A stretch of DNA of 64,000 nucleotides from Paenibacillus sp. FSL H8-0548 (GTDB taxonomy: Bacteria > Bacillota > Bacilli > Paenibacillales > Paenibacillaceae), in assembly GCF_038630985.1 (NCBI RefSeq), contig NZ_CP152049.1:6935501-6999500 (forward strand). The letters run 5' to 3'. The notes below the pieces were generated by a model that saw only the letters and a list, made by a program, of their open reading frames with translations, searched no databases and was not told the DNA's origin. Below, in pieces: positions 36,284 through 46,510 of this stretch (its first letter is position 1; each line of letters begins with the position of its first letter). Position numbers and translations under genes: made by a program.

Positions 36284-36997
36284 TCACAGCCTCCAAGGCA
36301 CAGAATAAACCTTAAACTCGTCAGCTCCTGAAATGGCTAATCCGTTTAGCTGATGACCTGTGGAGCATCCTCCGTCAATGCCAATTTTTCCAGAACCGAA
36401 CCAAACGTCCGGTTTTCCATGAATGTCTATCGTTTTGGTATGGCCAAAAACAACCGTTTTGCTCACATTTGTCGGTCTGCTAAGAAAGGGCTGCTTGATG
36501 TAGAGAAAGTCTCTATGGGGCTGCTCCTTCCAGTTCAAATAATTCGGATTGAGACCTGCGTGCACATAAATAAAATGCTCGTCCTCATGATAATAAGGCA
36601 GTTGATCCAGAAATGTCATATGATGTGTATAACGCTCGTGAACAGCTGTTTTGGCACGCTCAATAACGTCCTCAATTGCCCCTTGTTTAACGCCTGCATA
36701 GCTCTCTGCGGTCTGCCTTCCTCCGTGCCCAGAGAACTTCATTAGCGCCTGCTCGCTTCGCTCCAGCATCACATCCACAAGCCGTTCATCATGATTGCCT
36801 TGAATGGCAATCGCACCCTCTGCTTGAACCAACTGGTAAACCTGCTCCACCACTTCTCTGCTTCGCGGCCCGCGATCAACAAAATCGCCAAGCAGCAGCA
36901 ATTGATCCTCTCCAGGACAATAATTCATAAGCGCGAGAAGATCATTAAACGGTGTGTAACAGCCATGAATGTCACTAATAACCAACGTCCTCTTCAT
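36284..36997 (-). CDS. Metallophosphoesterase, PrpE/ApaH-like serine/threonine phosphatase
   Basis: 237 residues from ATG 36997, overlapping the GNAT gene by 4 bp. Complete two-metal core: [38 protein letters not shown] and FGHTKT. Similar enzymes hydrolyse phosphoprotein or Ap4A; substrate open. The upstream start at 37069 would sit deep in the GNAT gene. Confidence 0.92.
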   Translation of the reverse strand: MKRTLVISDIHGCYTPFNDLLALMNYCPGEDQLLLLGDFVDRGPRSREVVEQVYQLVQAEGAIAIQGNHDERLVDVMLERSEQALMKFSGHGGRQTAESYAGVKQGAIEDVIERAKTAVHERYTHHMTFLDQLPYYHEDEHFIYVHAGLNPNYLNWKEQPHRDFLYIKQPFLSRPTNVSKTVVFGHTKTIDIHGKPDVWFGSGKIGIDGGCSTGHQLNGLAISGADEFKVYSVPWRL

Positions 36998-37500
36998 ACG
37001 CGTCTCCCCGAGATCACAAGATCTCTTTCTACTCCGTCTAGATTCGCTACCTTTGGCAAATGCCCCCATGTCTCAAAGCCATACTTATGGAGCAAAGCCA
37101 GGCTCGGCTTATTATGCCCAAACACGAAGCCAAGCAGCGTGGTGAGCCCTAAACGCGGACTCTCTTCTATCGCCTTTTGCAGCAAGGCTGCCCCAAGTCC
37201 AAGCTTGCGAAATTGCTCCGCTATATAAATGCTTATTTCAGCTGTTGCCTGATATGCCGGCCTGCCATAAAACGATTGAAAGCTGAACCATGCCGCAATT
37301 TCACCATTTGTACGCAATACCCATAAAGGCCGGTGGTCTGCAGAATGCTCGTCAAACCAAGCCCTCTTGCTCTCTACCGTTGCAGGTTCTAAATCCGCTG
37401 TTACCATTCTACTTGAAATCGTTGAGTTGTAAATGTCGACAATACGCTCCAGATCGCTCAGCTGCGCATCAACAATTTCATAAGTAAGCTGTCTGGACAT
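36994..37500 (-). CDS. GNAT acetyltransferase (phosphinothricin acetyltransferase-like)
   Basis: 168 residues from ATG 37500, six bases after GAGGTG. Acetyl-CoA-binding fold with [26 protein letters not shown] and [22 protein letters not shown], characteristic of Pat/YwnH-type enzymes that acetylate small amines or methionine sulfoximine. First gene of the GNAT-phosphatase-vanZ operon. Confidence 0.92.
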   Translation of the reverse strand: MSRQLTYEIVDAQLSDLERIVDIYNSTISSRMVTADLEPATVESKRAWFDEHSADHRPLWVLRTNGEIAAWFSFQSFYGRPAYQATAEISIYIAEQFRKLGLGAALLQKAIEESPRLGLTTLLGFVFGHNKPSLALLHKYGFETWGHLPKVANLDGVERDLVISGRRV

Positions 37501-37603
37501 GTATGCCACCTCTTCCCTTCTATGACTAAGCTTTATCGTATTTGAAAATAGATCCCAACTAACTTTGTCAAATTATATCACAAGACCGATTGTTTGAGCA
37601 TTC

Positions 37604-37643
37604 AAAAAAAATAGCCCGCCGAGCAAAATGCTCAGCGGACTGC
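37604..37643 (-). terminator. Terminator of mobA
   Basis: Stem around GCTGAGCA / (T)GCTCGGC with an ATTTT loop, followed by TATTTTTTTTG on the minus strand. Confidence 0.88.
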
Positions 37644-37670
37644 CATGAATGAAGAGCCTGAAACTGCGTT

Positions 37671-38264
37671 CTATTTTGCAGCATATTTGTTATAATCCTC
37701 GGGTGTATTCAGGTTTGCAAACACCGCTGAAGAAACGTCAGCCGCCAGCTTCACCTGCACAGAAAATAATCTTTGGAGCAATCGCTGAAGACGGTAATCC
37801 TGTTCGTTAAGCGCAGCTTCGATTTGTGTTATTGCTCCTGTATGGTAAAGCGCATGAAACGGCTGGCCCGCGACATGGATAACCTCTGCCCCGCTGTCCA
37901 TATGCGCCGTCAGCTGCCCTAGCACTTCCTCCGACACATTCGGCATATCACAGGCCATGACGAATAGGTAACCATCCACTCTCCCTAGCAAGCCTGCATG
38001 CAGTCCGGATAACGGTCCGCAATCTGGATACAAATCCGCCGCGAAACGAACTGAATTCTCTAGCTCGCCTAGGCATTGCCTATAAATCGTCTCCTGCTGC
38101 TTTGTTCCGACGGATATGATTACCTCCTGTGTAAGTCTCGATAGCTGCTTCACTAGCCGGTACAGTAGTGGCTTGCCGTCAATGTGCAGCAGCGCTTTAT
38201 CCGTCCCCATTCTCGTGCTCCGTCCCCCAGCAAGAATCAGACCTGCGACCTTATGCTGCTCCAC
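37671..38264 (-). CDS. mobA: Molybdenum cofactor guanylyltransferase
   Basis: Adds GMP to molybdopterin to make MGD cofactor. 197 residues from a GTG at 38264; earlier in-frame codons to 38336 lie within or above the glnS terminator, so they cannot be used by transcripts starting below it. GLILAGGRSTRMGTDKALL, DLYPDCGPLSGLHAGL and CDMPN match the family. No other moco genes are in the window. Confidence 0.9.
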   Translation of the reverse strand: MEQHKVAGLILAGGRSTRMGTDKALLHIDGKPLLYRLVKQLSRLTQEVIISVGTKQQETIYRQCLGELENSVRFAADLYPDCGPLSGLHAGLLGRVDGYLFVMACDMPNVSEEVLGQLTAHMDSGAEVIHVAGQPFHALYHTGAITQIEAALNEQDYRLQRLLQRLFSVQVKLAADVSSAVFANLNTPEDYNKYAAK

Positions 38265-38287
38265 TTCAATCCCGCCTCTCTTATATA

Positions 38288-38327
38288 GAAGAAAGCCCGC
38301 CGAGAAATGGATGCTCGGCAGGCTTCT
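38288..38327 (-). terminator. Terminator of glnS
   Basis: GAAGCCTGCCGAG / CTCGGCGGGCTTTC stem 16 bp after the glnS stop, moderate T tract. Confidence 0.82.
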
Positions 38328-38342
38328 GTGCTTCAAATTGGT

Positions 38343-40016
38343 CTATGCTTTCGATGGGTCAAATGAGCTTTTGAGTGAAACGATGCGGTTAAATGCCAGC
38401 TTCTCTGCTGTCGTATCCTTCGGATCAACATTAAAGTAGCCGTGACGGAAAAATTGGAATTTGTCACCGCCAGCCGCTTCCTTCATATTCGGCTCAACGA
38501 AACCTTTCAGCACTTCAATGGAATTCGGATTGATGCATTCTAGGAACGGCTTGCCTTCCTCTTCTGCCTCACTCGTAATGAGCGGCTCGAACAAGCGGAA
38601 ATCCGCAGCGACCGCCTGAGTGGCATCCACCCAGTGAATGGTGCCTTTCACTTTACGTTCATTAAAGCCTGAGCCGCTCTTCGTTCTCACATCATAAGTA
38701 CAATGCAGTTCTATCACATTGCCTTCTGAATCCTTGATTACATCTTGACAGGTAATGAAGTATGCATGCTTGAGACGCACTTCATTGCCGGGGAAGAGAC
38801 GGAAATATTTGTTCGGAGGATTTTCCATAAAATCATCCTGTTCAATGTAGATCTCGCGTGAAAACGGAATTTGGCGAATGCCCATCGCTTCGTTTTCTGC
38901 ATTGTTTTCTGCATCCAGCAGCTCCGTTTCGCCTTCTGGATAGTTCGTAATGATCACCTTAAGCGGACGCAATACAGCCATTGTACGAAGTGCCTTGAGC
39001 TTCAAATCTTCTCTAATGAAGTGCTCCAGATTGCGCTCGTCAACAAGACTGTTGCTCTTGGAGACACCAATCTCTCGACAGAACGCGCGAATCGCTTCAG
39101 GGGTATAGCCCTTGCGGCGCAAGCCGCTAATCGTCGGCATACGAGGATCATCCCAGCCGTCTACAGCAGCTTCATCTACCAATTGCTTCAGCTTCCGCTT
39201 GCTCATGACCGTGTTCGTCACGTTCAGACGAGCAAATTCGTATTGGCGCGGCGCAGCTTCCATCTCGCATTCCGCAACGGTCCAATCATACAGCGGACGG
39301 TGGTCCTCAAACTCAAGCGTACAGATAGAATGCGTGATGCCTTCAATTGCATCGCTTAGCGGATGCGCATAGTCATACATCGGATAGATGCACCAGGCAT
39401 CGCCTGTGCGATGATGATGCGCATGGGCAATGCGGTACAGCACCGGATCGCGCAAAGTAATGTTAGGGGAAGCCATATCAATTTTGGCGCGCAGCACACG
39501 CTCGCCGTCCTTAAACTCACCAGCACGCATACGATTGAACAAGTCAAGGTTTTCCTCCACGCTGCGATTCCGATAAGGACTCTCCTTGCCTGGCTCGGTT
39601 AACGTGCCGCGATACTCGCGCATTTGCTCAGCTGTCAAATCACACACATACGCTTTGCCCTTCTTGATCAGCAGTACCGCACGGTTGTACAGCTCTTCAA
39701 AATAATCGGATGCAAAATGAAGCTCATCCCATTCAAAGCCGAGCCAGCGGACATCCTCTTGAATCGATTCCACGTACTCTGTATCCTCTTTGACCGGATT
39801 CGTATCATCAAAGCGCAAATTGGTTTTGCCCTTGAATTCATCAGCGAGCTCAAAGTTTAGACAAATAGACTTGGCATGACCAATATGCAAATAGCCGTTC
39901 GGCTCCGGTGGAAAACGAGTAACAATTTGCTGCACATGGCCGCTCTTCAAATCTTCGTTTACAATGTTTTTAATGAAATTAGAGGATGAGGGCTTGTTCT
40001 CTACTGCATTATCCAT
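38343..40016 (-). CDS. glnS: Glutaminyl-tRNA synthetase
   Basis: Class I synthetase that charges tRNA-Gln directly. 557 residues from ATG 40016 (AAAGG 10 bases upstream); the codons to 40109 are not part of the family. [17 protein letters not shown] holds HIGH; the KMSKS-type loop is VMSKRKL; the C-terminal anticodon-binding beta-barrels are complete. Most Bacilli lack GlnRS and use GatCAB instead, so this gene is likely an old transfer in this lineage. Confidence 0.96.
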   Translation of the reverse strand: MDNAVENKPSSSNFIKNIVNEDLKSGHVQQIVTRFPPEPNGYLHIGHAKSICLNFELADEFKGKTNLRFDDTNPVKEDTEYVESIQEDVRWLGFEWDELHFASDYFEELYNRAVLLIKKGKAYVCDLTAEQMREYRGTLTEPGKESPYRNRSVEENLDLFNRMRAGEFKDGERVLRAKIDMASPNITLRDPVLYRIAHAHHHRTGDAWCIYPMYDYAHPLSDAIEGITHSICTLEFEDHRPLYDWTVAECEMEAAPRQYEFARLNVTNTVMSKRKLKQLVDEAAVDGWDDPRMPTISGLRRKGYTPEAIRAFCREIGVSKSNSLVDERNLEHFIREDLKLKALRTMAVLRPLKVIITNYPEGETELLDAENNAENEAMGIRQIPFSREIYIEQDDFMENPPNKYFRLFPGNEVRLKHAYFITCQDVIKDSEGNVIELHCTYDVRTKSGSGFNERKVKGTIHWVDATQAVAADFRLFEPLITSEAEEEGKPFLECINPNSIEVLKGFVEPNMKEAAGGDKFQFFRHGYFNVDPKDTTAEKLAFNRIVSLKSSFDPSKA

Positions 40017-40135
40017 CTGCGACCAACCTTTCCCACGGAAAATATTTATCCTCCTATAATACACAAAATCCCGGCAAATTATAATACTCCCCCTAATTCT
40101 CTCGGTCAAAGACTACTAACTCGGAAACTAAATGA

Positions 40136-40770
40136 AGCATGACAGCAACTACGGGAGACCGATGTCATCCGATCAGCTGTTAGCTTACAATGCACTTTCT
40201 GCAATAGATTCGATGTAACTTGGCCAGCCGCTAACCTACACTGCTCTTTCTGCAGTAGTTTACCTATTTTTCGGGGGAAATCGTCCATTAGAAGCTACTC
40301 CTGTTGCAAAACTACAATATAGCTGCCCAAATCGGCTCTCATGTCAGGTTTCCACCCTGTAAATGTGTAGGATAGCCTACTCTCTCTAAGTCTATTGCAA
40401 CGCCTATAGTTCTCCATACTTCAGTAGCTGTTAGAATGATTAAATCATGCTACTTTACCGCCTTGCCTCAGCTTACTCCACACTCGATACTTCCCCCAAA
40501 TCCCCCGTCTCCTACTCCTAACGCCGAAGCTATCCTGCACTTTTGCAGTAACTTCGTGCTAATTGAGGTGCTCGAGCAAGCTATCCTGTACGCACGCATT
40601 ATAGCTCGCCGTTTCAGCCCATTTCCAGCCATCTTGTATCTATTCTCGGGAGCTATCCTGCTAATGTGCAGGATAGCTCCCGAGAAACAGTAAAAAGAGC
40701 ACTCTACCCTGCAAATGTGCAGGATAGCCTACTTTCTCTAAGTCTATTGCAACGCCTATAGTTCTCCATA
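40136..40770. repeat. Modular repeat array (family C) in glnS upstream gap
   Basis: Several degenerate modules TGCACTTT(C/G)TGCA(A/G)TAG, then a 65 bp direct repeat (40354-40418 and 40706-40770, 62/65 identical) that starts ACCCTG(T/C)AAATGTG and ends GTTCTCCATA. Between the copies is a perfect 19 bp stem. The block 40270-40385 aligns with 21425-21530. No convincing gene. Confidence 0.7.
40643..40686. repeat. Perfect 19 bp hairpin within family C array
   Basis: TTCTCGGGAGCTATCCTGC and its exact complement, 6 nt loop. No T tract on either side, so it is a structural repeat rather than a clear terminator. Confidence 0.8.
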
Positions 40771-41529
40771 TCACATCATTTTATAACTAATTACACACTT
40801 CACTTTTCATTCATCTCCCCCTACTCCCACAAACCGATTTTATCCACACCCAGAAATATCTATCTTTATTTTTTTGTATATAAAACCTCTTTTTATGTTT
40901 ATAAAAAACGTTATAAAACCCACTATAAACAGATAAATATCTTATATGTTTCATAATAATTTGCACAAAAACAACTTGTTATATAAAATGATGATGTCTA
41001 AAAACCACCCTCGCCGATCACCATACAATATAAAAAAACGGACAGATCCAGTTTCCTGTTTCTGTCCATTATCACCCTCGAAATAGAAAATCGTTTTTTC
41101 CGATTTCTGAGTAAAACGATAAGCAGCATGCCAATGAAGAGGCAGCATATTGCGTATTATAGCCTGCACCTTGCATATTGACTGCATCGACGCATTGCAG
41201 TGCATGCCGGAGCCTCGCGATTCTGACGCCATACTCCGATCGAGTTTCGAGCTTCAACGCACGAGAGCCGCAGTATGCTGCTGCCAGCACAGCCATTATG
41301 ACGCAGTGCAACGCTCCCTTTATTAAGTAGGCCTGCCCATTCTTCACTTCCGAACGTGCTTAATCAACATTTCCTTAAGCGGAGCACGATTTCACTCGAA
41401 GCTTGTCTGCAAAACACAGTCAGCTCACTCCCAAACGCCATACTCAGCCGTAAAACGACTAAAACAGCCAATAATTGGGCTTTTTTTCGCCGGGAAGCCG
41501 CATCTATTTCACTTTTAAGTGAGGGAGCA
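40771..41529. other. Gap between repeat array and gpx
   Basis: 40771-41030 is AT-rich with no frame. 41072-41347 (minus strand) is an open frame of 91 codons from a GTG with no clear ribosome binding site and an unconvincing composition; its stop is 5 bp before a hairpin terminator. I do not call it a gene. A weak AGCC/GGGCT hairpin with seven T at about 41468-41489 may end gpx transcripts or work on the plus strand. Confidence 0.4.
41032..41067 (-). terminator. Orphan terminator
   Basis: GGACAGA / TCTGTCC stem and GTTTTTTT on the minus strand. No certain gene ends here. Confidence 0.7.
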
Positions 41530-42075
41530 CTAAAGCAGCTGCTCGATATCGGCCTTCATATCGAGTGGCTCGTCGGTTGATTCGAACCGTTTTACGATAT
41601 TTCCAGACCGGTCAATCAAAAATTTCGTGAAGTTCCATTTGATCGAGTTGCCTTCAAGGTAATGCGGCAGCTTCTCGCTGAGGAATGAATTAAGCATTTT
41701 ACCGCTAGGGTTGCTTGTATCAAATCCGTCGAATGGCGCTTCCTCCGATAAATACTTGAACAGAGGGTGAGCAGTTTCATCGCGCACATCAGTTTTACCG
41801 AATAGCGGGAATGTAACGCCATAATTCAACTGACAGAAGCTTTGCACATCGGAGTTTGCTCCAGGCTCCTGTTCACCAAATTGATTGCTTGGAAAACCTA
41901 AAATTTCAAGGCCTTGATCTTTATATTGTTCATATAGTTTTTGCAGATCTGTATATTGTGGTGTGAATCCGCATTTGCTAGCTGTATTAACGACGATCAA
42001 TACCTTGCCCTTATATTGCTCCATGCTCTGCTGCTCGCCCTTGATCGTTTCCAAATCATATGAATAAATACTCAT
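41530..42075 (-). CDS. gpx: Glutathione peroxidase family (thiol peroxidase Gpx/BsaA)
   Basis: Reduces peroxides, in Gram-positives probably with thioredoxin. 181 residues from ATG 42075. Active-site Cys in NTASKCGFTPQY (not selenocysteine), resolving region GFPSNQFGEQEPG, and the WNFTKFLID catalytic Trp/Asn. Its promoter is covered by a 36 bp palindrome, so it is likely regulated by a MarR/OhrR-type repressor. Confidence 0.95.
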   Translation of the reverse strand: MSIYSYDLETIKGEQQSMEQYKGKVLIVVNTASKCGFTPQYTDLQKLYEQYKDQGLEILGFPSNQFGEQEPGANSDVQSFCQLNYGVTFPLFGKTDVRDETAHPLFKYLSEEAPFDGFDTSNPSGKMLNSFLSEKLPHYLEGNSIKWNFTKFLIDRSGNIVKRFESTDEPLDMKADIEQLL

Positions 42076-42106
42076 TTCTGATTGCCTCCTCAAGACTCTG
42101 TAAGTT

Positions 42107-42142
42107 TTAAGTAATTAAATTGTATACAACTTAATTACTTAA
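42107..42142. promoter_or_regulatory. 36 bp near-perfect palindrome, probable operator of gpx
   Basis: Left 18 bp TTAAGTAATTAAATTGTA matches the complement of the right 18 bp at 17 positions, centred on GTATAC. It covers the expected transcription start. The core TTGTATACAA flanked by TTAA resembles MarR/OhrR sites. Confidence 0.8.
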
Positions 42143-42143
42143 A

Positions 42144-42172
42144 ATAATATCATGATCGCACAGGCTTGTCAA
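42144..42172 (-). promoter_or_regulatory. Sigma-A promoter of gpx
   Basis: Minus strand TTGACA (42167-42172), 17 bp, TATTAT (42144-42149), directly upstream of the palindrome. Confidence 0.85.
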
Positions 42173-42175
42173 TTT

Positions 42176-42225
42176 CAAAAAAAACTACCTCCTCCTGCGA
42201 ATTGCTCGCAATTTGAAAGTAGTCT
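42176..42225 (-). terminator. Terminator of ccdC
   Basis: ACTAC / GTAGT and TTGCGA / TCGCA stems with a long T tract on the minus strand. Confidence 0.7.
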
Positions 42226-42263
42226 TTGCATAGAAACTTTGCTTATTATAAGGTGAAACGGCT

Positions 42264-42788
42264 TTACCCGCCGTTCAGACTCGATTTCATACCCGTTCCC
42301 TTATCTAGCGGTGTATCCGCCTTCTGAAGCCTCATATAATCACTAACCATAGCCAGTCGCCACGGAATAATCATACCGAATGCTACTAGATAAAAAATCG
42401 CTCCTGTTTGTGGCAGCGACATATATTGTTCTACTATGTTGTGCAGTGACAGCCTAGTAATAAACAACGTCAGCATAATAAAGATGAAAGCCTTCGAGCG
42501 TCTGACGTAGATTTCAGATTGTACGCGCTCCAATTGAGTTGTAACGATGAGCGGAAATGAAAAAATCAGCATCCCAGTTAGAAACGCACCAAGTCCCCAT
42601 ACCCAAGGAATATGAGTAATCGAAAAAGCGAACATGATAAGACCCGTCGACATACCTAATGGAGGGATAATTATTTTGCGCAAGGAAGTCGGCTGCTTCC
42701 CAGCACGTATACGAAGGATGATAAGTGTAAAGCCAGCTACTGCCGATAAAATGATCGAACCCACTTGTATAAAATATGTAGAGAGCAA
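42264..42788 (-). CDS. ccdC: CcdC family membrane protein (DUF1453)
   Basis: 174 residues, four to five helices. The family block LRIRAGKQPTSLRKIIIPPLGMSTGLIMFAF is clear, and the C-terminal IPWRLAMVSDYMRLQ is conserved. In B. subtilis ccdC lies in the ccdA cytochrome c biogenesis region but is dispensable; role unknown. The last codons include AAGGTGAAACGGCT-like bases that match the start of the two-hairpin repeat. Confidence 0.85.
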   Translation of the reverse strand: MLSTYFIQVGSIILSAVAGFTLIILRIRAGKQPTSLRKIIIPPLGMSTGLIMFAFSITHIPWVWGLGAFLTGMLIFSFPLIVTTQLERVQSEIYVRRSKAFIFIMLTLFITRLSLHNIVEQYMSLPQTGAIFYLVAFGMIIPWRLAMVSDYMRLQKADTPLDKGTGMKSSLNGG

Positions 42789-42879
42789 CTCCGCGTCCTC
42801 CCCCTCATTTAGTCGTATGAATAGTTCTATTATTGCTTTTATCGTACTGCAAAATCAGAAACACTGCAAACCGCTGCTC

Positions 42880-44490
42880 TTATTCCGCGCCGCCAAGGCG
42901 ATACGCCTTCGGGGAGATGCCCTCTTGTTTTTTGAACACCTTACTGAAATATTTCTCGTCATGGAAGCCGACCATTTCTGCTATTTTGGCAATACGCAGA
43001 TTAGGATTGACCATCAGCTGCTTTGCCTTATTGATTCGCACGCTTGAAATATAGTCGGTAATATTAACATCATACTCCTGCTTGAACTTGCGCGATACGT
43101 ATTCACGACTCACAAAAAATCGTTTGGCAATGTCCTGAAGCGAGAGCTCTGATTGGTAATGCTGCTCAATAAAGCTTGCAATATCGCTCATCTTTGCTTT
43201 CTCCCGAACTTGCCGCTGCACGATCGCTTGAGATAGCTGCAGAAGACTATGATAAGACCACTCGCGCCAATCTTGAAGCGACAGCGTACTCGCGAACACA
43301 TAGGGTGCTTTCTGTACAAGCTCCTCTATTGTGAGCACTGCCTCATCCGCCTGTCTGCCAGGCGCTTCCCGAAGCAGCTTCGCACAAAACAGCATTGCGC
43401 CTGTTTTATATTCCTCCAGCATATGCGGTGTAATGCAGCTCGTTCCATGCGCAGCCTCCAGCCAGTGACTGGAAACCATCCGCAGCTGCTCCTTATTCCC
43501 GCTGAGCACAGCAACCTTCCATTCCTCCTCCCAATCAGCAAATGTCATCCGGCTGCCCACTTGCGATTCTTGGTAAGGATGCACATATTCACCGGTCTCG
43601 AGCATGTTTCGGTGCCATAAAGCAGAAAGAGCATCCTCGTATTGCGATGGCATCATATCTGGGAAAGCACCTGCATTACTCATCCCAATATGCATTCGTC
43701 TTTGGAGCGTTACAAATATTCCTTCATTAATACTATGTAAAATAGAAGGCAGCAGCTCCACTTCTTTCCACACCAAAATTACAATTTCCGTAGGCGCCCC
43801 CCAGTGACGGAATGCGACGCCCTGATGCTTATCCAAAAGAAACTCATTACAAATATTAATGATGGCGAAGTGCAGCAAGTCGCTGTCCCAAGCAAACCGC
43901 TCATGAAGCTGAGTATCGCTAGTATCTACCTGCAGCAGAGCAAGCCTCGCTTTATCAACACGCTCAGGAATAAGCTCCTCCTTCTGAAGTCTGCGCAAAG
44001 CCGTCTGTGCTGTTGCCGGATCGTCAATCAAGCCTGTAAGCAGCTTCTCGCCATATACAGGCTTAAACTCGTTCAGCTGTATACTTTGCTTCTGCCGTTC
44101 CTTTCGCTCCTTCTCCTCGATCCGCCACTGCGTCGCTGCCTTTGCCACCGCTGTATTAATCGCCTCTGGTTCAATCGGTTTGAGCAGATAGTCAATTCCC
44201 CCATTGCGAACCGCTTCCCTCACAAAATCAAAGTCGCCGCGGCCGCTTACGACAATAAACTTCACTGTTCCAGCAAACTCATTTACTGCCGTCATCAGAT
44301 CAATGCCGCTGCCCTCCGGCATCATCATATCCATAATGACTATCGCTGGCCTGGCTTCTCTCATCCGTTCAATAGCTTCAAATCCGCCGCTAGCCTCCTC
44401 GATTTCAGTAATGCCATAGGAAGACCAATCGACAAGCAATCTTACGGCCTTTCGTACACGCGCCTCATCATCGACGATCAGCACCTTCAT
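42880..44490 (-). CDS. Response regulator, YesN/AraC type
   Basis: 536 residues from ATG 44490, inside the kinase gene (23 bp overlap). Receiver domain (VLIVDDEARVRKAV, phospho-acceptor in VIMDMMMPEGSG), a long middle region, and a C-terminal AraC helix-turn-helix pair (about 430-530, ISSVRINKAKQLMVN, VGFHDEKYFSKVFKKQEGISPKAYR). Such regulators activate adjacent sugar ABC transporters. Confidence 0.93.
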   Translation of the reverse strand: MKVLIVDDEARVRKAVRLLVDWSSYGITEIEEASGGFEAIERMREARPAIVIMDMMMPEGSGIDLMTAVNEFAGTVKFIVVSGRGDFDFVREAVRNGGIDYLLKPIEPEAINTAVAKAATQWRIEEKERKERQKQSIQLNEFKPVYGEKLLTGLIDDPATAQTALRRLQKEELIPERVDKARLALLQVDTSDTQLHERFAWDSDLLHFAIINICNEFLLDKHQGVAFRHWGAPTEIVILVWKEVELLPSILHSINEGIFVTLQRRMHIGMSNAGAFPDMMPSQYEDALSALWHRNMLETGEYVHPYQESQVGSRMTFADWEEEWKVAVLSGNKEQLRMVSSHWLEAAHGTSCITPHMLEEYKTGAMLFCAKLLREAPGRQADEAVLTIEELVQKAPYVFASTLSLQDWREWSYHSLLQLSQAIVQRQVREKAKMSDIASFIEQHYQSELSLQDIAKRFFVSREYVSRKFKQEYDVNITDYISSVRINKAKQLMVNPNLRIAKIAEMVGFHDEKYFSKVFKKQEGISPKAYRLGGAE

Positions 44491-46378
44491 CCATTTCCCC
44501 TCCTTCCACAACCTTTTTCATTATAACGAGCGTTATCCGCACTCCGCTGGGCGCTATATTTTCCACTCTCAACTGCGCTTCCTCTCCATAAACCATACGC
44601 AATCGAGCAAGAACATTGTTTAAGCCAATCCTAGGCTCAGCTCCAGCCTGTGCCTGCTTTAAAGAGCTGTTAACATCTGTATCTGCAGCTGGCTGCTCAT
44701 CAATACTTTCCATTGCATAGCCACTATTCTTCTGTACCCCATTTTCAGCATAAACGGTTTCAAGCCCTCGGCGTATTGCCTCCAGCTTCTCAGACGATAT
44801 GACAGCACCATTATTTTCAACGATAAGCTCTATCAAGCCGTCTCCACGCGAATAGGCCTTCAAATAGAGCTGTCCATCCTCTGCAGATTTATCCATACCG
44901 TGCTTAAAGTAGTTTTCGATCACAGGCTGCAAAATCATTTTGGGCATTTCCGCATCGAGCAGCGGCGCATCCACCTCTACATGGAATTCAAAGCGGTTTT
45001 CATATCGTTCCTTCTGAAGCTCCACATATGCCTTCAAGTGAGCGAGCTCATCGCGCAGCGTAATCGTACTCGACTCATTATCCATACTGTAACGCATCAT
45101 TCGAGCAAGTGCGGCGAGCAGCGCATAAATGCGCGGCACACCCAGCTCAAGCGCTAGCGTACCAATAATTTGAAGTGTATTATTCATAAAATGCGGATTG
45201 ATTTGTGCCTGCAGCGCGCGCAGCTGATTCGTTTTGTTCGCTAATTCCAGCTTATACTCGCTTAAAATCAAATGATTAATCGTCCCCATCATGCTGCGAA
45301 AGCTGACAACGACCATTCCAATTTCATCATTGCTGGCAGGCTGGATCGCTACATTTAGGTTGCCTGCTTGTACCTCATTCATGTACCGGACCAATTGCTT
45401 AATAGGAGCTGTTATTCGCAAAGAAACAATAATGGTTGCCGTAACGATGACCGCTAGCGATACTGCAAGCAGAAGCATATTGATAGCAGCGGCATGATTA
45501 GCTTCTCGCATCAAATAAGAGGTCGGTATCCGCTTAATAATCGTCCAGTCCGCTATCGTACCCTGAACATGCTCATAAACGATCAGCGCACCGCCCTGCT
45601 CAATGCTGCCCCGCTCCACTTCCCGATCAGCCACTTCCCCCTGAAACCATGTCGACCGTATTGGCTTCCCGATCAGTTGATCTTCATCAGCATAAATAAC
45701 AACGCCATTGCCATCAACAATGTACAAATCCTCCTCGGTGTTATCATACAACTGCCCTACGATATCAGTAAGCAGTGACAGCTTGACGTCCATCGAAATA
45801 AAACCAAGCTCTTCATTAGAAGGAATTCGTTCGATCCGGCGGTGCAGCGTAAATACTTTCTCGCTTGGCTGGGGCTGCAAGGAGGCGAAGCCATACGTAT
45901 GGCTCAGATGCGTCGGCTGCACATACACGCTCTCTCCACTGCCTACATAGTGATCCACATCGGCAAAAGCTTCCGTATCCGTTGCTCGTTTAGCCCCTGC
46001 TACATTCGTCACGATCGTTGCCCGCTTGCCGAGGCTTGTATATAAGTAGACTTGATGTACATCCGTCACCGATGACTTCATATAAGATAAAGCAGCGAAT
46101 AAGCGGCTATCCGTTTGAAAATCGGGCACGCCCGTTTGCAGCTCGCGATAGAGCTCTGCGTCCGAATAGACATAAAGCGAGCTGCTGTTCAGCGCCGCTA
46201 GCACTGCACTCACGTTCCGCTGGCCTTGATACAGCAGGTTTTGCGTATCCTCCAGTGCCCTGTCCTTCATCGACTTGGACGTATAGGTATAGGTAACAAA
46301 CATCGTCGTCACGATAGGGATAATAGTAGCGATCAACATAAATACGATTAGCTTGGTTCGAATGCTTTTGAATTTCAT
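44468..46378 (-). CDS. Sensor histidine kinase, YesM type
   Basis: 636 residues: two membrane helices (about 10-30 and 300-320) around a dCache-like extracellular sensor, a HAMP linker (RITAPIKQLVRYMNEVQAGNL), the His_kinase domain with phospho-His in QINPHFMNNTLQ and a HATPase domain containing ENYFKHG. Divergent from the sugar ABC transporter at 46.5 kb and likely senses its substrate or binding protein. Confidence 0.93.
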   Translation of the reverse strand: MKFKSIRTKLIVFMLIATIIPIVTTMFVTYTYTSKSMKDRALEDTQNLLYQGQRNVSAVLAALNSSSLYVYSDAELYRELQTGVPDFQTDSRLFAALSYMKSSVTDVHQVYLYTSLGKRATIVTNVAGAKRATDTEAFADVDHYVGSGESVYVQPTHLSHTYGFASLQPQPSEKVFTLHRRIERIPSNEELGFISMDVKLSLLTDIVGQLYDNTEEDLYIVDGNGVVIYADEDQLIGKPIRSTWFQGEVADREVERGSIEQGGALIVYEHVQGTIADWTIIKRIPTSYLMREANHAAAINMLLLAVSLAVIVTATIIVSLRITAPIKQLVRYMNEVQAGNLNVAIQPASNDEIGMVVVSFRSMMGTINHLILSEYKLELANKTNQLRALQAQINPHFMNNTLQIIGTLALELGVPRIYALLAALARMMRYSMDNESSTITLRDELAHLKAYVELQKERYENRFEFHVEVDAPLLDAEMPKMILQPVIENYFKHGMDKSAEDGQLYLKAYSRGDGLIELIVENNGAVISSEKLEAIRRGLETVYAENGVQKNSGYAMESIDEQPAADTDVNSSLKQAQAGAEPRIGLNNVLARLRMVYGEEAQLRVENIAPSGVRITLVIMKKVVEGGEMDEGADRR

Positions 46379-46510
46379 CTATAGGTCGCCTCCGCTCCCG
46401 ATCAATATATTGCACCTGACCGGTCACATCCGTCGGTGTTTATCACTCTCTCTGACTTGCATAATTAAACATACAATAGTTTTCTGGTGAAAAGAAAGGG
46501 GAGTTATGAG

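Noticed and set aside
40436..40693. 85-codon open frame on the plus strand
   Set aside because: It runs through the repeat array and the 19 bp hairpin, has no ribosome binding site and ends in repeat sequence.
41072..41347. 91-codon open frame on the minus strand before a terminator
   Set aside because: Start is a GTG without a Shine-Dalgarno and the product has no domain-like pattern; overlapping alternative frames are of similar length. Not enough for a gene call.
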